Shown here in pieces: positions 1 through 7,345 of a stretch of 64,000 nt of DNA. The stretch comes from Palsa-89 sp963824345 (GTDB lineage: Bacteria > Acidobacteriota > Terriglobia > Bryobacterales > Bryobacteraceae): positions 65,456-129,455 of the forward strand of contig CAWGOZ010000003.1 in NCBI GenBank assembly GCA_963824345.1, in the 5' to 3' direction. The first letter of the stretch is position 1. The number at the start of each line of letters is the position of its first letter. The position numbers and the translations under genes were made by a program. The notes under the pieces are model-generated. The model was given only the letters and a program-made list of their open reading frames with translations. It had not been told where the DNA came from and made no database searches.

Positions 1-983
1 CCTCTGGTGAGCCGGACTTGTCCTGGCAGCTTCTCAAAGCTGAGGGAACTCTGCGGATCTTCCCAGCGCACCGGCTGCCCCAGGTTGCGCAACTGAATCT
101 CGCCGACATAAACTCCATTCACCGTTATTAATCCGGCCACATTCTGCAGTTCCACATCGTCGCCGCGGCCTTTCAGGTCCAGACTGCCTTTAATGTCCAC
201 GGCGCGGATGGTGTCGCTGGCCCCCGTATCGATGTGCACGTTGCCGCCAATCCCTTCCAGCCGCACGCCGGCGTTGTCGCTCTTAATGTCAACGTTGCCG
301 CTCACGCTCTGGATATCGAAATCGCCATAGCGCCCGTGGGCCTCAATCGACGAGCCCGCGGGAACCGTAATATCCAGATCGGCGGAAGGCTGCACCCGAT
401 CGTTGACCTTGTCCTGGTTGGTCCGTACGATAATCTGACCGTCTTGCTGGATCAGCTCGAGCGGGGTTTGTTTGTTGGCGCTGTCGGCGTCGGTCTGTTG
501 AAAGGATCGAACGGTTTCCTGGCCGCTAGCCTTCACCGTCGTGGCGTCCGCGCTTCCATTAATTTTGGCATTGCCGCGAAAACTCTCAATGACGACGCGG
601 CAGTTTTTCGCGCACGGCTTTTCCACCGCCGCGAGCGTATAGTCGTAGCTTTCTCCCATGTTGATGGCGATCCGCCGCAAAGCACGGCTGGTGGGGAACC
701 ACGACGAGTAGTTGTGCGCGGTGTACATGGTGGCGCCGATCACGCAAATCAGAAAGATCAGCATCCATTCGCCGCCCGAAACGCCATTGCGCGGCAGCGG
801 TCTTCCGGTCGTGGACCAGACCAGAACTTCGATCAACCGGATGGCGCCCCAGCCGATCAACAAGAACGGCCAGAAGCGCGAGATGAAATCCACCAGCGGA
901 ATCTCGGGCCACAGATTGCGAAACAAGAAGAGAATGCCGAATCCGATGAGGATCAGCGGCCCGATCACTGAACCGCGCCTCAT
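1..983 (-). CDS. LiaI-like membrane hairpin plus DUF4097-like beta-helical domain protein (partial, runs off left edge)
   Basis: Read on the minus strand from the ATG at 983, the frame stays open to the window edge (at least 326 residues), so the C-terminus is missing. Residues 1-30 and 35-53 form a membrane hairpin with the pattern FWPFLLIGWGAIRLIEVL, and a third membrane segment lies near residues 74-88. The rest is a repetitive, beta-rich, Gly/Asp/Val pattern (for example VSGNVDIKSDNAGVRLEG) typical of DUF4097 putative adhesin domains, which would sit outside the cytoplasm. The ATG overlaps the stop of the preceding gene as ATGA. It is the last visible gene of the sigma/anti-sigma operon and is likely part of its output or sensing. 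The exact function is unknown. Confidence 0.8.
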   Translation of the reverse strand, partial: MRRGSVIGPLILIGFGILFLFRNLWPEIPLVDFISRFWPFLLIGWGAIRLIEVLVWSTTGRPLPRNGVSGGEWMLIFLICVIGATMYTAHNYSSWFPTSRALRRIAINMGESYDYTLAAVEKPCAKNCRVVIESFRGNAKINGSADATTVKASGQETVRSFQQTDADSANKQTPLELIQQDGQIIVRTNQDKVNDRVQPSADLDITVPAGSSIEAHGRYGDFDIQSVSGNVDIKSDNAGVRLEGIGGNVHIDTGASDTIRAVDIKGSLDLKGRGDDVELQNVAGLITVNGVYVGEIQLRNLGQPVRWEDPQSSLSFEKLPGQVRLTR

Positions 984-1243
984 ATGACGTTTCCTCCTGA
1001 AGGTGGGCCGGACTGCGGGTCGAAGGGATGCTGGCCCGGGTAGGGCCCGGAGGGTCCGCCGGGAAACGGCGCGGGCGGTTTCTCGCCCGAGTGTTCCAGC
1101 AGCTTCAGAAGGCCGAACAAAATGATGAGAACCGGCCAGGTCCGCCAAAATCCGTACACGCCGGCGTAATCGATCGCTACCAGCGTCCCAAGGGCAATCA
1201 GCATGATGGGGCCGCGGATGGCTTGCACGAAGTTGCGGTTCAT
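980..1243 (-). CDS. Small LiaI-like (DUF5668-type) membrane protein
   Basis: 87 residues. It has two hydrophobic segments (about 12-29 and 33-48) joined by a short turn with the signature RTWPVLIILFGLLKLLEH, the same hairpin found in both flanking genes. The tail is Pro/Gly-rich and polar (PPAPFPGGPSGPYPG and following) and is probably disordered. Both ends overlap neighbours by ATGA, so translation is likely coupled through the operon. LiaI/LiaF-like hairpins are known from envelope-stress proteins in Gram-positives. Here I infer only membrane location and membership of the sigma-factor regulon. Confidence 0.75.
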   Translation of the reverse strand: MNRNFVQAIRGPIMLIALGTLVAIDYAGVYGFWRTWPVLIILFGLLKLLEHSGEKPPAPFPGGPSGPYPGQHPFDPQSGPPSGGNVI

Positions 1244-1968
1244 GAGCGGCCTCCCGCCGGCGGGATGCTGTGGCCGTTGGCCTGGGACGATCCCGATACC
1301 CGTTCGTAGAGCATATATACTCCCAGGCCGATTAACGCGATCGGCCAGTAACGCAGGATCTGGCCAATGCGCAGAATATCCAAATTGTGCAGCAAGAAGA
1401 TGAGACCGACTGCGATGAGAACCGTGGGGGCGAGCGGAAATCTGGAATGCTGGCCGTGACGGGGAACGATGCTTGAAAATTCGTCCACTGGTTCGCCCAG
1501 TTGGCGTTTCTTGGCCGTATGGTAAGCCTCAAAGGCCATGTAGAAGACCCAGGCCCCGATCATCATTCCGAACAGCGGCTGCAAATTGCCGCTCATCTCT
1601 TCGTTGCCCGTAATGCTGATGAGCAGTCCCATGATGACGACATGGATCAAGCCCTTTACGTATTGCCCGTTGTAAATGGCGCCCACGCCGGGAATAAAGC
1701 CCAGCAGAAACGCCAATCCCGGCGATACTCCCGAGTTCGATATCGCGGGACGCGGCGGCGTGGCATAGGGAGATGGATCAGGCGCCGTATAGGGCGATGC
1801 CGCGGGTTGAGAAGGAGGCGGGGGCACGGGCGCCCCGGCAACCACGGGCGCATGCTCATCGCAGTACAGAGTTCCACCAGCATCGCGCCGGCACGCTTCA
1901 CACAGCGGCTTTCCGCATTCGCGGCAATACCCGATGGCCAGTGCTTCCGGATGATTCGCGCAGTTCAT
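1240..1968 (-). CDS. B-box zinc-finger plus membrane protein with LiaI-like C-terminus
   Basis: 242 residues from the ATG at 1968, chosen because it forms an ATGA overlap with the anti-sigma stop; an upstream in-frame start would overlap that gene by about 80 bases. Residues 1-40 carry a Cys/His-rich B-box-like zinc finger (CANHPEALAIGYCRECGKPL, then CEAC, CDEH). A Pro-rich linker (about 45-80) follows, then two hydrophobic segments around FLLGFIPGVGAIYNGQYVKG (resembling a TM2-type hairpin), a further hydrophobic stretch, and finally a LiaI-like hairpin (ILRYWPIALIGLGVYMLYE). The zinc finger is probably cytoplasmic. A role as sensor or scaffold for envelope stress is inference from the operon. 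Confidence 0.8.
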   Translation of the reverse strand: MNCANHPEALAIGYCRECGKPLCEACRRDAGGTLYCDEHAPVVAGAPVPPPPSQPAASPYTAPDPSPYATPPRPAISNSGVSPGLAFLLGFIPGVGAIYNGQYVKGLIHVVIMGLLISITGNEEMSGNLQPLFGMMIGAWVFYMAFEAYHTAKKRQLGEPVDEFSSIVPRHGQHSRFPLAPTVLIAVGLIFLLHNLDILRIGQILRYWPIALIGLGVYMLYERVSGSSQANGHSIPPAGGRS

Positions 1969-2567
1969 TGTTGACTCCCTCTTTCGCCCGCTCCAGGCTG
2001 CCCGCCGGTTCTTACACCGGCAGCGCCGGGATCCTGATCGGTCCATTCCTTAATACGCGATTGGACCTCGATCACCAGCCTCAGATTGTCGTAATACTTC
2101 ATGGTCCGGTCCCACACGCGATGCGAGCGATCATCGATGCCCTGCCAGACTTTCACTGGATCCAAGTCCGCGGCACGCAACTGCCGGGGTTCAATATGAG
2201 CGAAGCGCGCGAGCATGGAAAACGAAAGAATCGTCATGGCCATACCCATCACGTAGCGCGGCTGCAACACGCTCTGGACGAATCCGCCGAACAGCCGCTT
2301 GCTCCAGGAGGGAGACACACTCGCGCGCTCCTCCGCCGAAGCGCGGCGCCCGGTTGGCGCGTAATGCAGAATGCGAGTCATCAGCTCGGCCGGCGGTTCG
2401 GGTTCCGCGACACGTCCGATAAAAGCCGTTACGCCGGCGATGTCCTGTGCTAACTGGGAGCAAGCGGCGCATCCCGCGAGATGGCTTTCGAGCGCAGTCC
2501 GCTCCTCGCCGTGGAGGGTTCCATCCACGTAGTCGCACAACAGGATTTCAAGCTCTGCGCACGTCAT
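1965..2567 (-). CDS. Zinc-finger (ZAS-type) transmembrane anti-sigma factor
   Basis: 200 residues. The N-terminus holds the anti-sigma zinc motif H-x3-C-x2-C (H29, C33, C36, within SHLAGCAAC), preceded by CDYVDGTLHGEE, typical of zf-HC2 proteins that bind ECF sigma factors. One likely membrane segment lies around 104-121 (YVMGMAMTILSFSMLARFA), leaving a C-terminal domain of about 75 residues outside the cytoplasm. The start codon overlaps the sigma factor stop as ATGA, the usual arrangement for a cognate pair. It should hold the sigma factor inactive at the membrane until a signal releases it. The signal is unknown. Confidence 0.88.
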   Translation of the reverse strand: MTCAELEILLCDYVDGTLHGEERTALESHLAGCAACSQLAQDIAGVTAFIGRVAEPEPPAELMTRILHYAPTGRRASAEERASVSPSWSKRLFGGFVQSVLQPRYVMGMAMTILSFSMLARFAHIEPRQLRAADLDPVKVWQGIDDRSHRVWDRTMKYYDNLRLVIEVQSRIKEWTDQDPGAAGVRTGGQPGAGERGSQQ

Positions 2568-3229
2568 ATACGAATGTTCCGTTTGCGGAGCACGCGAGCC
2601 AACTCGGCGCGCCCGCGATTCAATCGCGACTTCACCGTTCCTTCCGGAACGTTGAGAATCTGCGCGATCTCCCGATATTCTAATTCTTCCAGGTCCCGCA
2701 GGATCACCGTCTCCCGCAGTTCGGGAGAAAGCTTCTGCAAGCCGGCCTGCAACAGCTCGCTGGCTTCGCGCCCGGCCAGCATTCCCTCGGTCCGGTCCAT
2801 CGTCGAGGTGTGCTGTTCCAGCGCCGAAGTTTGATCCTCAATCGACTCGGTGGCTCGATCCATCCTGGTCCTGCGATAATGATCGATCAGCAGGTTGCGC
2901 GCCAGCCTGGTGAGCCAAACAATGAACAACCCCTCGCCGGCGCGAAAGCTTCTCAAATTCTTGAACACTCGCAGAAAGACATCCTGCGTCAGGTCCTGCG
3001 CTTCCGAATCGCTATTGGTGAAGCGATAGCAAACCGAGTACACGCGCCGGGTGTGCAGCCTCACCAAGTCTTCCCAAGCGGATTCCTGGCCTGCCAGGCA
3101 GCGCTCTACGAGTTGGAGATCCGCATCCAAACTATCGCTCGTCCGGCCGCTTTCCCGGCTGCTTGTCCCGGATGTTGGGTAGGGTAAGTCCCAGGTCCAT
3201 TTTGCCGACGGAATCGCTACCGTTGCCAT
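2564..3229 (-). CDS. ECF-family RNA polymerase sigma factor (SigE/RpoE-like)
   Basis: 221 residues from the ATG at 3229. This start is chosen because an AGGAAG purine stretch lies 5-6 bases upstream and because starting at 3298 would run into the divergent gene. Region 2 is clear (AQDLTQDVFLRVFKNLRSF, then LARNLLIDHYRR), as is region 4 (LSPELRETVILRDLEELEYR and VPEGTVKSRLNRGRAELAR, the helix-turn-helix for the -35 element). It heads a five-gene ATGA-linked operon with its anti-sigma factor, so it probably directs transcription of this envelope operon. A matching ECF-type promoter is seen at 3262-3287. Confidence 0.93.
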   Translation of the reverse strand: MATVAIPSAKWTWDLPYPTSGTSSRESGRTSDSLDADLQLVERCLAGQESAWEDLVRLHTRRVYSVCYRFTNSDSEAQDLTQDVFLRVFKNLRSFRAGEGLFIVWLTRLARNLLIDHYRRTRMDRATESIEDQTSALEQHTSTMDRTEGMLAGREASELLQAGLQKLSPELRETVILRDLEELEYREIAQILNVPEGTVKSRLNRGRAELARVLRKRNIRI

Positions 3230-3261
3230 GCTGCTTCCTATCTCCTGCTTCCAGTTAAGGA

Positions 3262-3287
3262 AACGAGGATCTATGATAAGAAGTTCA
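3262..3287 (-). promoter_or_regulatory. Candidate ECF-type autoregulatory promoter
   Basis: On the minus strand TGAAC (3287-3283) and CGTT (3265-3262) are separated by 17 bases. This matches the general ECF pattern of a GAAC-like -35 and a CGT-like -10. The start would fall about 25 bases ahead of the sigma-factor ATG at 3229. A short motif pair of this kind can occur by chance. Confidence 0.35.
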
Positions 3288-3288
3288 C

Positions 3289-4398
3289 TTGAATCCAAGC
3301 TTTACATTCTACAGGGCTCGCAAGCTTCGCACCAGTAGCCCGGGAACCCTGCTGGCGGCGGTCGTGGCTATCGCGCTGGTCGTGATCTTCCTAGCTTACC
3401 GGACGCGCGGCGCGCATTTCCGCTGGGCTCTGTTCTGGAACACCCTCAATCAGGTCGAGTGGATTTGGCTGGCCATCTCTATTTGTCTGATACTGCTCAG
3501 CAATGTGGGGCGGGCGCTCCGTTGGCAGGTGATGCTTCGGCCACTCGGCCGCTCGTTAAGCGTCCCGAAACTCACCTCCGACACCGCGATCGGCTTAACG
3601 GCGGTGGTTCTTCTGGGCCGAGTGGGTGAAGTGGTCCGGCCTTATCTGATCGCACTTCAGACCGGATTGCCGCTCTCCTCGCAAGCGGCGGCCTGGCTAT
3701 TGGAGCGCACGCTAGACCTGCTGGTGGTGCTCCTGTTCTTCGGCTTTGCACTACTATGGGTTCCGCTGCATAGTCGGCAATTCGACCCGGAAATCCACAC
3801 CGTGCTAAGTACCGGTGGCTTCGTTTTTGGCGCTATGGGAGCGATCTGCCTGCTTCTTTTGTTGGCCTTTCGCGACCCCCAGCAACACGCCCAGCAGCGC
3901 ATTCTGAGCGCTCTCACCTTCCTGTCGGCCGAGCATTACGCCCGCGCCGAGCGGATCCTGGAAGCATTCTCACGAGGGGTTGACTGCACTCGCGACCCGC
4001 GATTGTTGACACTGCTGCTCGGCTATACCGGTCTTGAATGGGGCATTATCGTCCTAAGTTGCAGCGCGCTACTGCGTGGGTTCCCGGTGACACGCCAGCT
4101 GGGGGGCATGGACGCTCTGGTGCTGCTCGGGTTCATCAGCCTGGGCAGCGTCGTTCAGATTCCAGGCCTGGGTGGAGGCATGCAAGTGGCTACCTTAGTT
4201 GCACTTACCAGGATCTACCGAATTCCTCTCGAAGCTGCGGCCAGTGTTGCTGTCGTGTTTTGGGTGGTGAGCTCGCTGGCGATTGTACCCTTCGGGTGTG
4301 TCTGCGCCTTCCAGGAGGGCCTCAATTGGAGTAAACTCAAACTGTTGTCAGCAAAGCAGATATTGGAAGGCTCCCAGCGTAAAGAGACTGAAAAATGA
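3289..4398 (+). CDS. Lysylphosphatidylglycerol synthase TM region / UPF0104-like flippase-type membrane protein
   Basis: 369 residues from a TTG start with AAGAAG just upstream. There are about eight hydrophobic segments and no soluble synthase domain. Family features include NVGRALRWQVMLRPLG, LLGRVGEVVRPYLIA (the conserved RxGExxRP motif) and IPGLGGGMQVATL near the C-terminus. Stand-alone members are thought to move or scaffold isoprenoid-linked or phospholipid-linked substrates; the substrate here is unknown. The stop overlaps the nrdR start as ATGA, which suggests coupled translation with a DNA-precursor regulator of no obvious related function. Confidence 0.8.
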   Translation: MNPSFTFYRARKLRTSSPGTLLAAVVAIALVVIFLAYRTRGAHFRWALFWNTLNQVEWIWLAISICLILLSNVGRALRWQVMLRPLGRSLSVPKLTSDTAIGLTAVVLLGRVGEVVRPYLIALQTGLPLSSQAAAWLLERTLDLLVVLLFFGFALLWVPLHSRQFDPEIHTVLSTGGFVFGAMGAICLLLLLAFRDPQQHAQQRILSALTFLSAEHYARAERILEAFSRGVDCTRDPRLLTLLLGYTGLEWGIIVLSCSALLRGFPVTRQLGGMDALVLLGFISLGSVVQIPGLGGGMQVATLVALTRIYRIPLEAAASVAVVFWVVSSLAIVPFGCVCAFQEGLNWSKLKLLSAKQILEGSQRKETEK

Positions 4399-4856
4399 CG
4401 TGTCCCTTTTGCGGCCACAAAGAAGACCGTGTCATCGACTCGCGGGAAAGCAAGGAAGGCGACGTGATCCGCCGCCGGCGTCAGTGCCTGGGCTGTGAAC
4501 GCCGCTTCACCACCTACGAACGGAGCGATGAGATCCCATATATGGTGGTCAAGAAGGACGGACGGCGCGAGAAGTTCGACCGTCAAAAGGTACTGAACGG
4601 GCTCCTGAAGGCGTGTGAAAAACGACCGGTCCCAATGGCTAAGCTTGCGGAAGTAGTGGATGCAGTGGAGGCCAAACTAGGCGACAACGCGGATCGGGAG
4701 ATCACGACGACCGAAATTGGAGAGATGCTCATGGATCGGCTCCGCAGTCTCGATAAGATAGCGTATGTCCGATTCGCGTCGGTCTATCGCGACTTTCAGG
4801 ATGTAGAGGCTTTTCTCAATGAATTGAAGACGTTAGTGTTGCAGAAGCGATCTTAG
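4395..4856 (+). CDS. nrdR: Transcriptional repressor NrdR
   Basis: 153 residues, the usual length. The N-terminal zinc ribbon has C3, C6, C31 and C34 (MTCPFCGHKEDRVIDSRES, then RRRRQCLGCERRFTTYER), followed by an ATP-cone domain (about 49-139; VVKKDGRREKFDRQK). NrdR binds NrdR boxes and represses ribonucleotide reductase genes in response to adenine nucleotides. No ribonucleotide reductase gene lies in the window. It overlaps the preceding membrane protein by ATGA and is followed by a 245-base spacer that carries the rpoD promoter. Confidence 0.97.
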   Translation: MTCPFCGHKEDRVIDSRESKEGDVIRRRRQCLGCERRFTTYERSDEIPYMVVKKDGRREKFDRQKVLNGLLKACEKRPVPMAKLAEVVDAVEAKLGDNADREITTTEIGEMLMDRLRSLDKIAYVRFASVYRDFQDVEAFLNELKTLVLQKRS

Positions 4857-4939
4857 TTGCGATGAGGAGGTTGGTACTGGCCGGGTCTAGCTAGGTTTAG
4901 TGTAACCAATCCGGAATCAAAACATCTAGTAAATAGGGC

Positions 4940-4969
4940 TTAACTTCCGAAACGGTTCGATGCTATAAT
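4940..4969 (+). promoter_or_regulatory. Sigma-70 promoter of rpoD
   Basis: A perfect -10 (TATAAT, 4964-4969) follows a -35-like TTAACT (4940-4945) with an 18-base spacer. The predicted start near 4976 gives a leader of about 125 bases before the rpoD start at 5102. The rest of the 4857-5101 spacer shows no other feature I can name. Confidence 0.6.
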
Positions 4970-5085
4970 CGATTGCTAACTCATGGCCGGACCTGTGGCT
5001 GCGCGCGCGCCTAAAGTAGTGGTTTGTAAACAGTTTAACATACCCCACCAGCGGGAGATCCTTACGAGGGTCTGTGCCCGGTTGG

Positions 5086-5093
5086 GGAGGTGA
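5086..5093 (+). promoter_or_regulatory. Strong Shine-Dalgarno that sets the rpoD start
   Basis: GGAGGTGA is fully complementary to the 16S 3' end. The GTG at 5090 lies inside it and cannot use it, whereas the in-frame GTG at 5102 lies eight bases downstream. This favours 5102 as the true start. Confidence 0.7.
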
Positions 5094-5101
5094 GTATCCA
5101 A

Positions 5102-6628
5102 GTGGATCAATTTGAAGACCAGTTTCTAGCCGAGGGTAATGAACCCCTTGGGCTTCCATTCGACGAAGAAGCGAACTTCTTCCATCCTGAGGAAGTCCAG
5201 GAAGAAGAGTTCCCAGCCCATCAGGCTGAAGAGTCGATTTACACCGACGATCCGGTACGGGTGTATCTGCGCGAAATGGGCGCCGTCCCGCTACTGACGC
5301 GCGAGGGCGAAGTAAACCTGGCGCGGCGCATGGAGCGCGGGAAGCTCCGCATGCAGAAGTCCATCAGCCGCTCGGCTCTGGTGCAACTGCGGGTATCCGA
5401 GATCGCCGAACTGCTGAAGCGCGGCGACGATGAACTCGACAACTTTGTGGATTTCGGCGATGTGGAAGAAGGCTCTCCCGCCGATGCCAAGAAGCAGGCT
5501 GAGATGCGGGCGCATTTCGCCGAATTGATCGGGCTGCACAAAAAAGAGCTTCAAATGGCGGACAAAGTGGAAGACGTGCCGCTCAGCAACAAGAAGCTCC
5601 GCCGCCGCTGGCAAGGCAAGCTGGCCCGCGCCAAAGTGGAAATGTCGCAAGCCATCCGCGGCCTCCCCTGGCTGCCTTCCCGCTGGAAGCAGTTTGCCAA
5701 GGAAATTGAGCATGCGGTGGAACAGTTGGCGCATCTCGATGCTGAGTTGCGCAAGCTGGAGGGGCGTTCGGGCCTGACGGCTCAGGCGCGTGTCCGCGAG
5801 CTGCGCCGCGAGGTGCGGAAGCTGGAGAATGCGGCCGGCGCGTCCCTATCCGATCTAAAGCACAGCATGTCGGTGATCCGGCATGGTGAGATCGAGGCCG
5901 AGCGGGCCAAGAAGGATCTGGTGGAAGCCAACCTTCGGCTGGTGGTTTCGGTTGCCAAGAAGTACGTAAATCGTGGATTGCACCTGCTGGATCTCATCCA
6001 GGAAGGCAATATCGGGCTGATGCGCGCCGCCGACAAATTCGAATACCGGCGCGGCTACAAGTTCTCGACGTATGCCACCTGGTGGATCCGGCAAGCCATC
6101 ACGCGCGCCATCGCCGATCAATCGCGGACCATCCGCATTCCGGTGCACATGAACGAGAGCATGAACAAGTTCCTGCGCGCGACGCGCGAGCTGGAAAAGG
6201 AACTGGGCCGCGCTCCCACCAACGACGAGATCAGCCGCCGGATGGACATTCCGGTGGAAAAAGTGCAGAAACTGAAGACCATCTCGCGCGATCCGGTATC
6301 GCTTGAAACTCCCGTGGGCCGCGACGGCGAATCGGCGCTGGGCGACCTGATTGAGGACCGCTGGGTAGGCTCGCCCGTGGACGCCGTGATCGATTCCAAC
6401 GTTCGCGACGAAACCGCCAACATTTTGAAGACCCTTTCTCCGAAAGAAGAGAAAGTGATCCGGCTGCGCTTCGGCATCGGCTGCGAGCGCGAGCACACTC
6501 TCGAAGAGATCGGGCAAGAGTTCGATGTAACCCGAGAGCGCATTCGTCAGATTGAAGCGAAGGCGTTGCGCCAGCTTCGATCCCCGGAACGGGCGCGCCA
6601 TTTGAGAGCTTTACTGGCTGCCCGATAG
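5102..6628 (+). CDS. rpoD: Housekeeping RNA polymerase sigma factor RpoD/SigA
   Basis: 508 residues from the GTG at 5102. An acidic N-terminus is followed by region 1.2 (about 47-80; DDPVRVYLREMGAVPLL), a moderately long non-conserved insert (about 100-250, charged), region 2 (VEANLRLVVSVAKKYVNRG, DLIQEGNIGLMRA, KFSTYATWWIRQAITRAIA), region 3 (RAPTNDEISRRMDIPVEKVQ) and region 4 (TLEEIGQEFDVTRERIRQIE). It is the primary sigma factor that directs most transcription. It has its own promoter and Shine-Dalgarno and is closed by a strong terminator, so it forms a single-gene unit. Confidence 0.97.
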   Translation: MDQFEDQFLAEGNEPLGLPFDEEANFFHPEEVQEEEFPAHQAEESIYTDDPVRVYLREMGAVPLLTREGEVNLARRMERGKLRMQKSISRSALVQLRVSEIAELLKRGDDELDNFVDFGDVEEGSPADAKKQAEMRAHFAELIGLHKKELQMADKVEDVPLSNKKLRRRWQGKLARAKVEMSQAIRGLPWLPSRWKQFAKEIEHAVEQLAHLDAELRKLEGRSGLTAQARVRELRREVRKLENAAGASLSDLKHSMSVIRHGEIEAERAKKDLVEANLRLVVSVAKKYVNRGLHLLDLIQEGNIGLMRAADKFEYRRGYKFSTYATWWIRQAITRAIADQSRTIRIPVHMNESMNKFLRATRELEKELGRAPTNDEISRRMDIPVEKVQKLKTISRDPVSLETPVGRDGESALGDLIEDRWVGSPVDAVIDSNVRDETANILKTLSPKEEKVIRLRFGIGCEREHTLEEIGQEFDVTRERIRQIEAKALRQLRSPERARHLRALLAAR

Positions 6629-6662
6629 AGCCGGTTAAGCCAAGCCACTCCTCCTCCGTGTG

Positions 6663-6691
6663 AAAGGCCGGGACCAGAACCGGCCTTTTTT
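6663..6691 (+). terminator. Rho-independent terminator after rpoD
   Basis: A nine-base perfect stem, AAAGGCCGG (6663-6671) with CCGGCCTTT (6680-6688), closes an eight-base loop and is followed by a T run to 6691. It lies 35 bases after the rpoD stop. Confidence 0.92.
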
Positions 6692-6718
6692 ATCGCCTGA
6701 TCGCGCGAGTGTTTTCGA

Positions 6719-7330
6719 ATGACTGAACGCAATACTCAACGCTTAGTGGTCGGCATCACCGGCGCCACCGGTGCAATTTTCGGCATCCGGCTGCTGGAAG
6801 CACTCCAGGGATCCAATGTCGAAACGCACTTGATAGTCAGCAAATGGGGTGCTCACACACTGGCGCAAGAGACTTCGTATACGGTGGACCGTGTCCGCCA
6901 GATGGCTTCGTATTCTTATGCAGCCGGCGATCAGGGCGCGGCGGTGTCCAGCGGATCGTTCCTCACGGCGGGCATGGTCATCGCACCGTGCAGCGCGCGG
7001 ACTCTGGGAGCAATAGCGAGCGGCCAAGGCGAGCACCTGGTGCACCGGGCCGCGGATGTGGTTCTCAAGGAGCGCCGCAAGCTGGTGTTGCTGGTGCGCG
7101 AAACGCCGCTGAACGACATCCACTTAGAGAACATGTTGAAGCTGTCGCGCATGGGAGCGACAATCCTTCCTCCCGTGCCGGCGTTTTACAATCATCCGCG
7201 GTCGATCGAAGAGCTGGTGGATCACATCGTGATGCGCGCGCTGGATCAGTTCGGCATCCATACGGATCTGGCGGAGCGCTGGGGCAGCGAGGCGCCGGTT
7301 CCGTCAGGCGGCAAGATTTCCAGTTCGTGA
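6719..7330 (+). CDS. ubiX: UbiX-family flavin prenyltransferase
   Basis: 203 residues. The Rossmann-like start GITGATGAIFGIRLL, SSGSF, the APCSARTLGAIASG loop and LVRETPLNDIHLENMLKLS are all diagnostic of UbiX/Pad1. The enzyme prenylates FMN with dimethylallyl phosphate to make the cofactor of UbiD-type decarboxylases. No ubiD gene is in the window, so its client must lie elsewhere. It is separated from rpoD by a terminator. No clear Shine-Dalgarno precedes the ATG. Confidence 0.94.
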   Translation: MTERNTQRLVVGITGATGAIFGIRLLEALQGSNVETHLIVSKWGAHTLAQETSYTVDRVRQMASYSYAAGDQGAAVSSGSFLTAGMVIAPCSARTLGAIASGQGEHLVHRAADVVLKERRKLVLLVRETPLNDIHLENMLKLSRMGATILPPVPAFYNHPRSIEELVDHIVMRALDQFGIHTDLAERWGSEAPVPSGGKISSS

Positions 7331-7345
7331 CCGGTCTTCCTCAAA

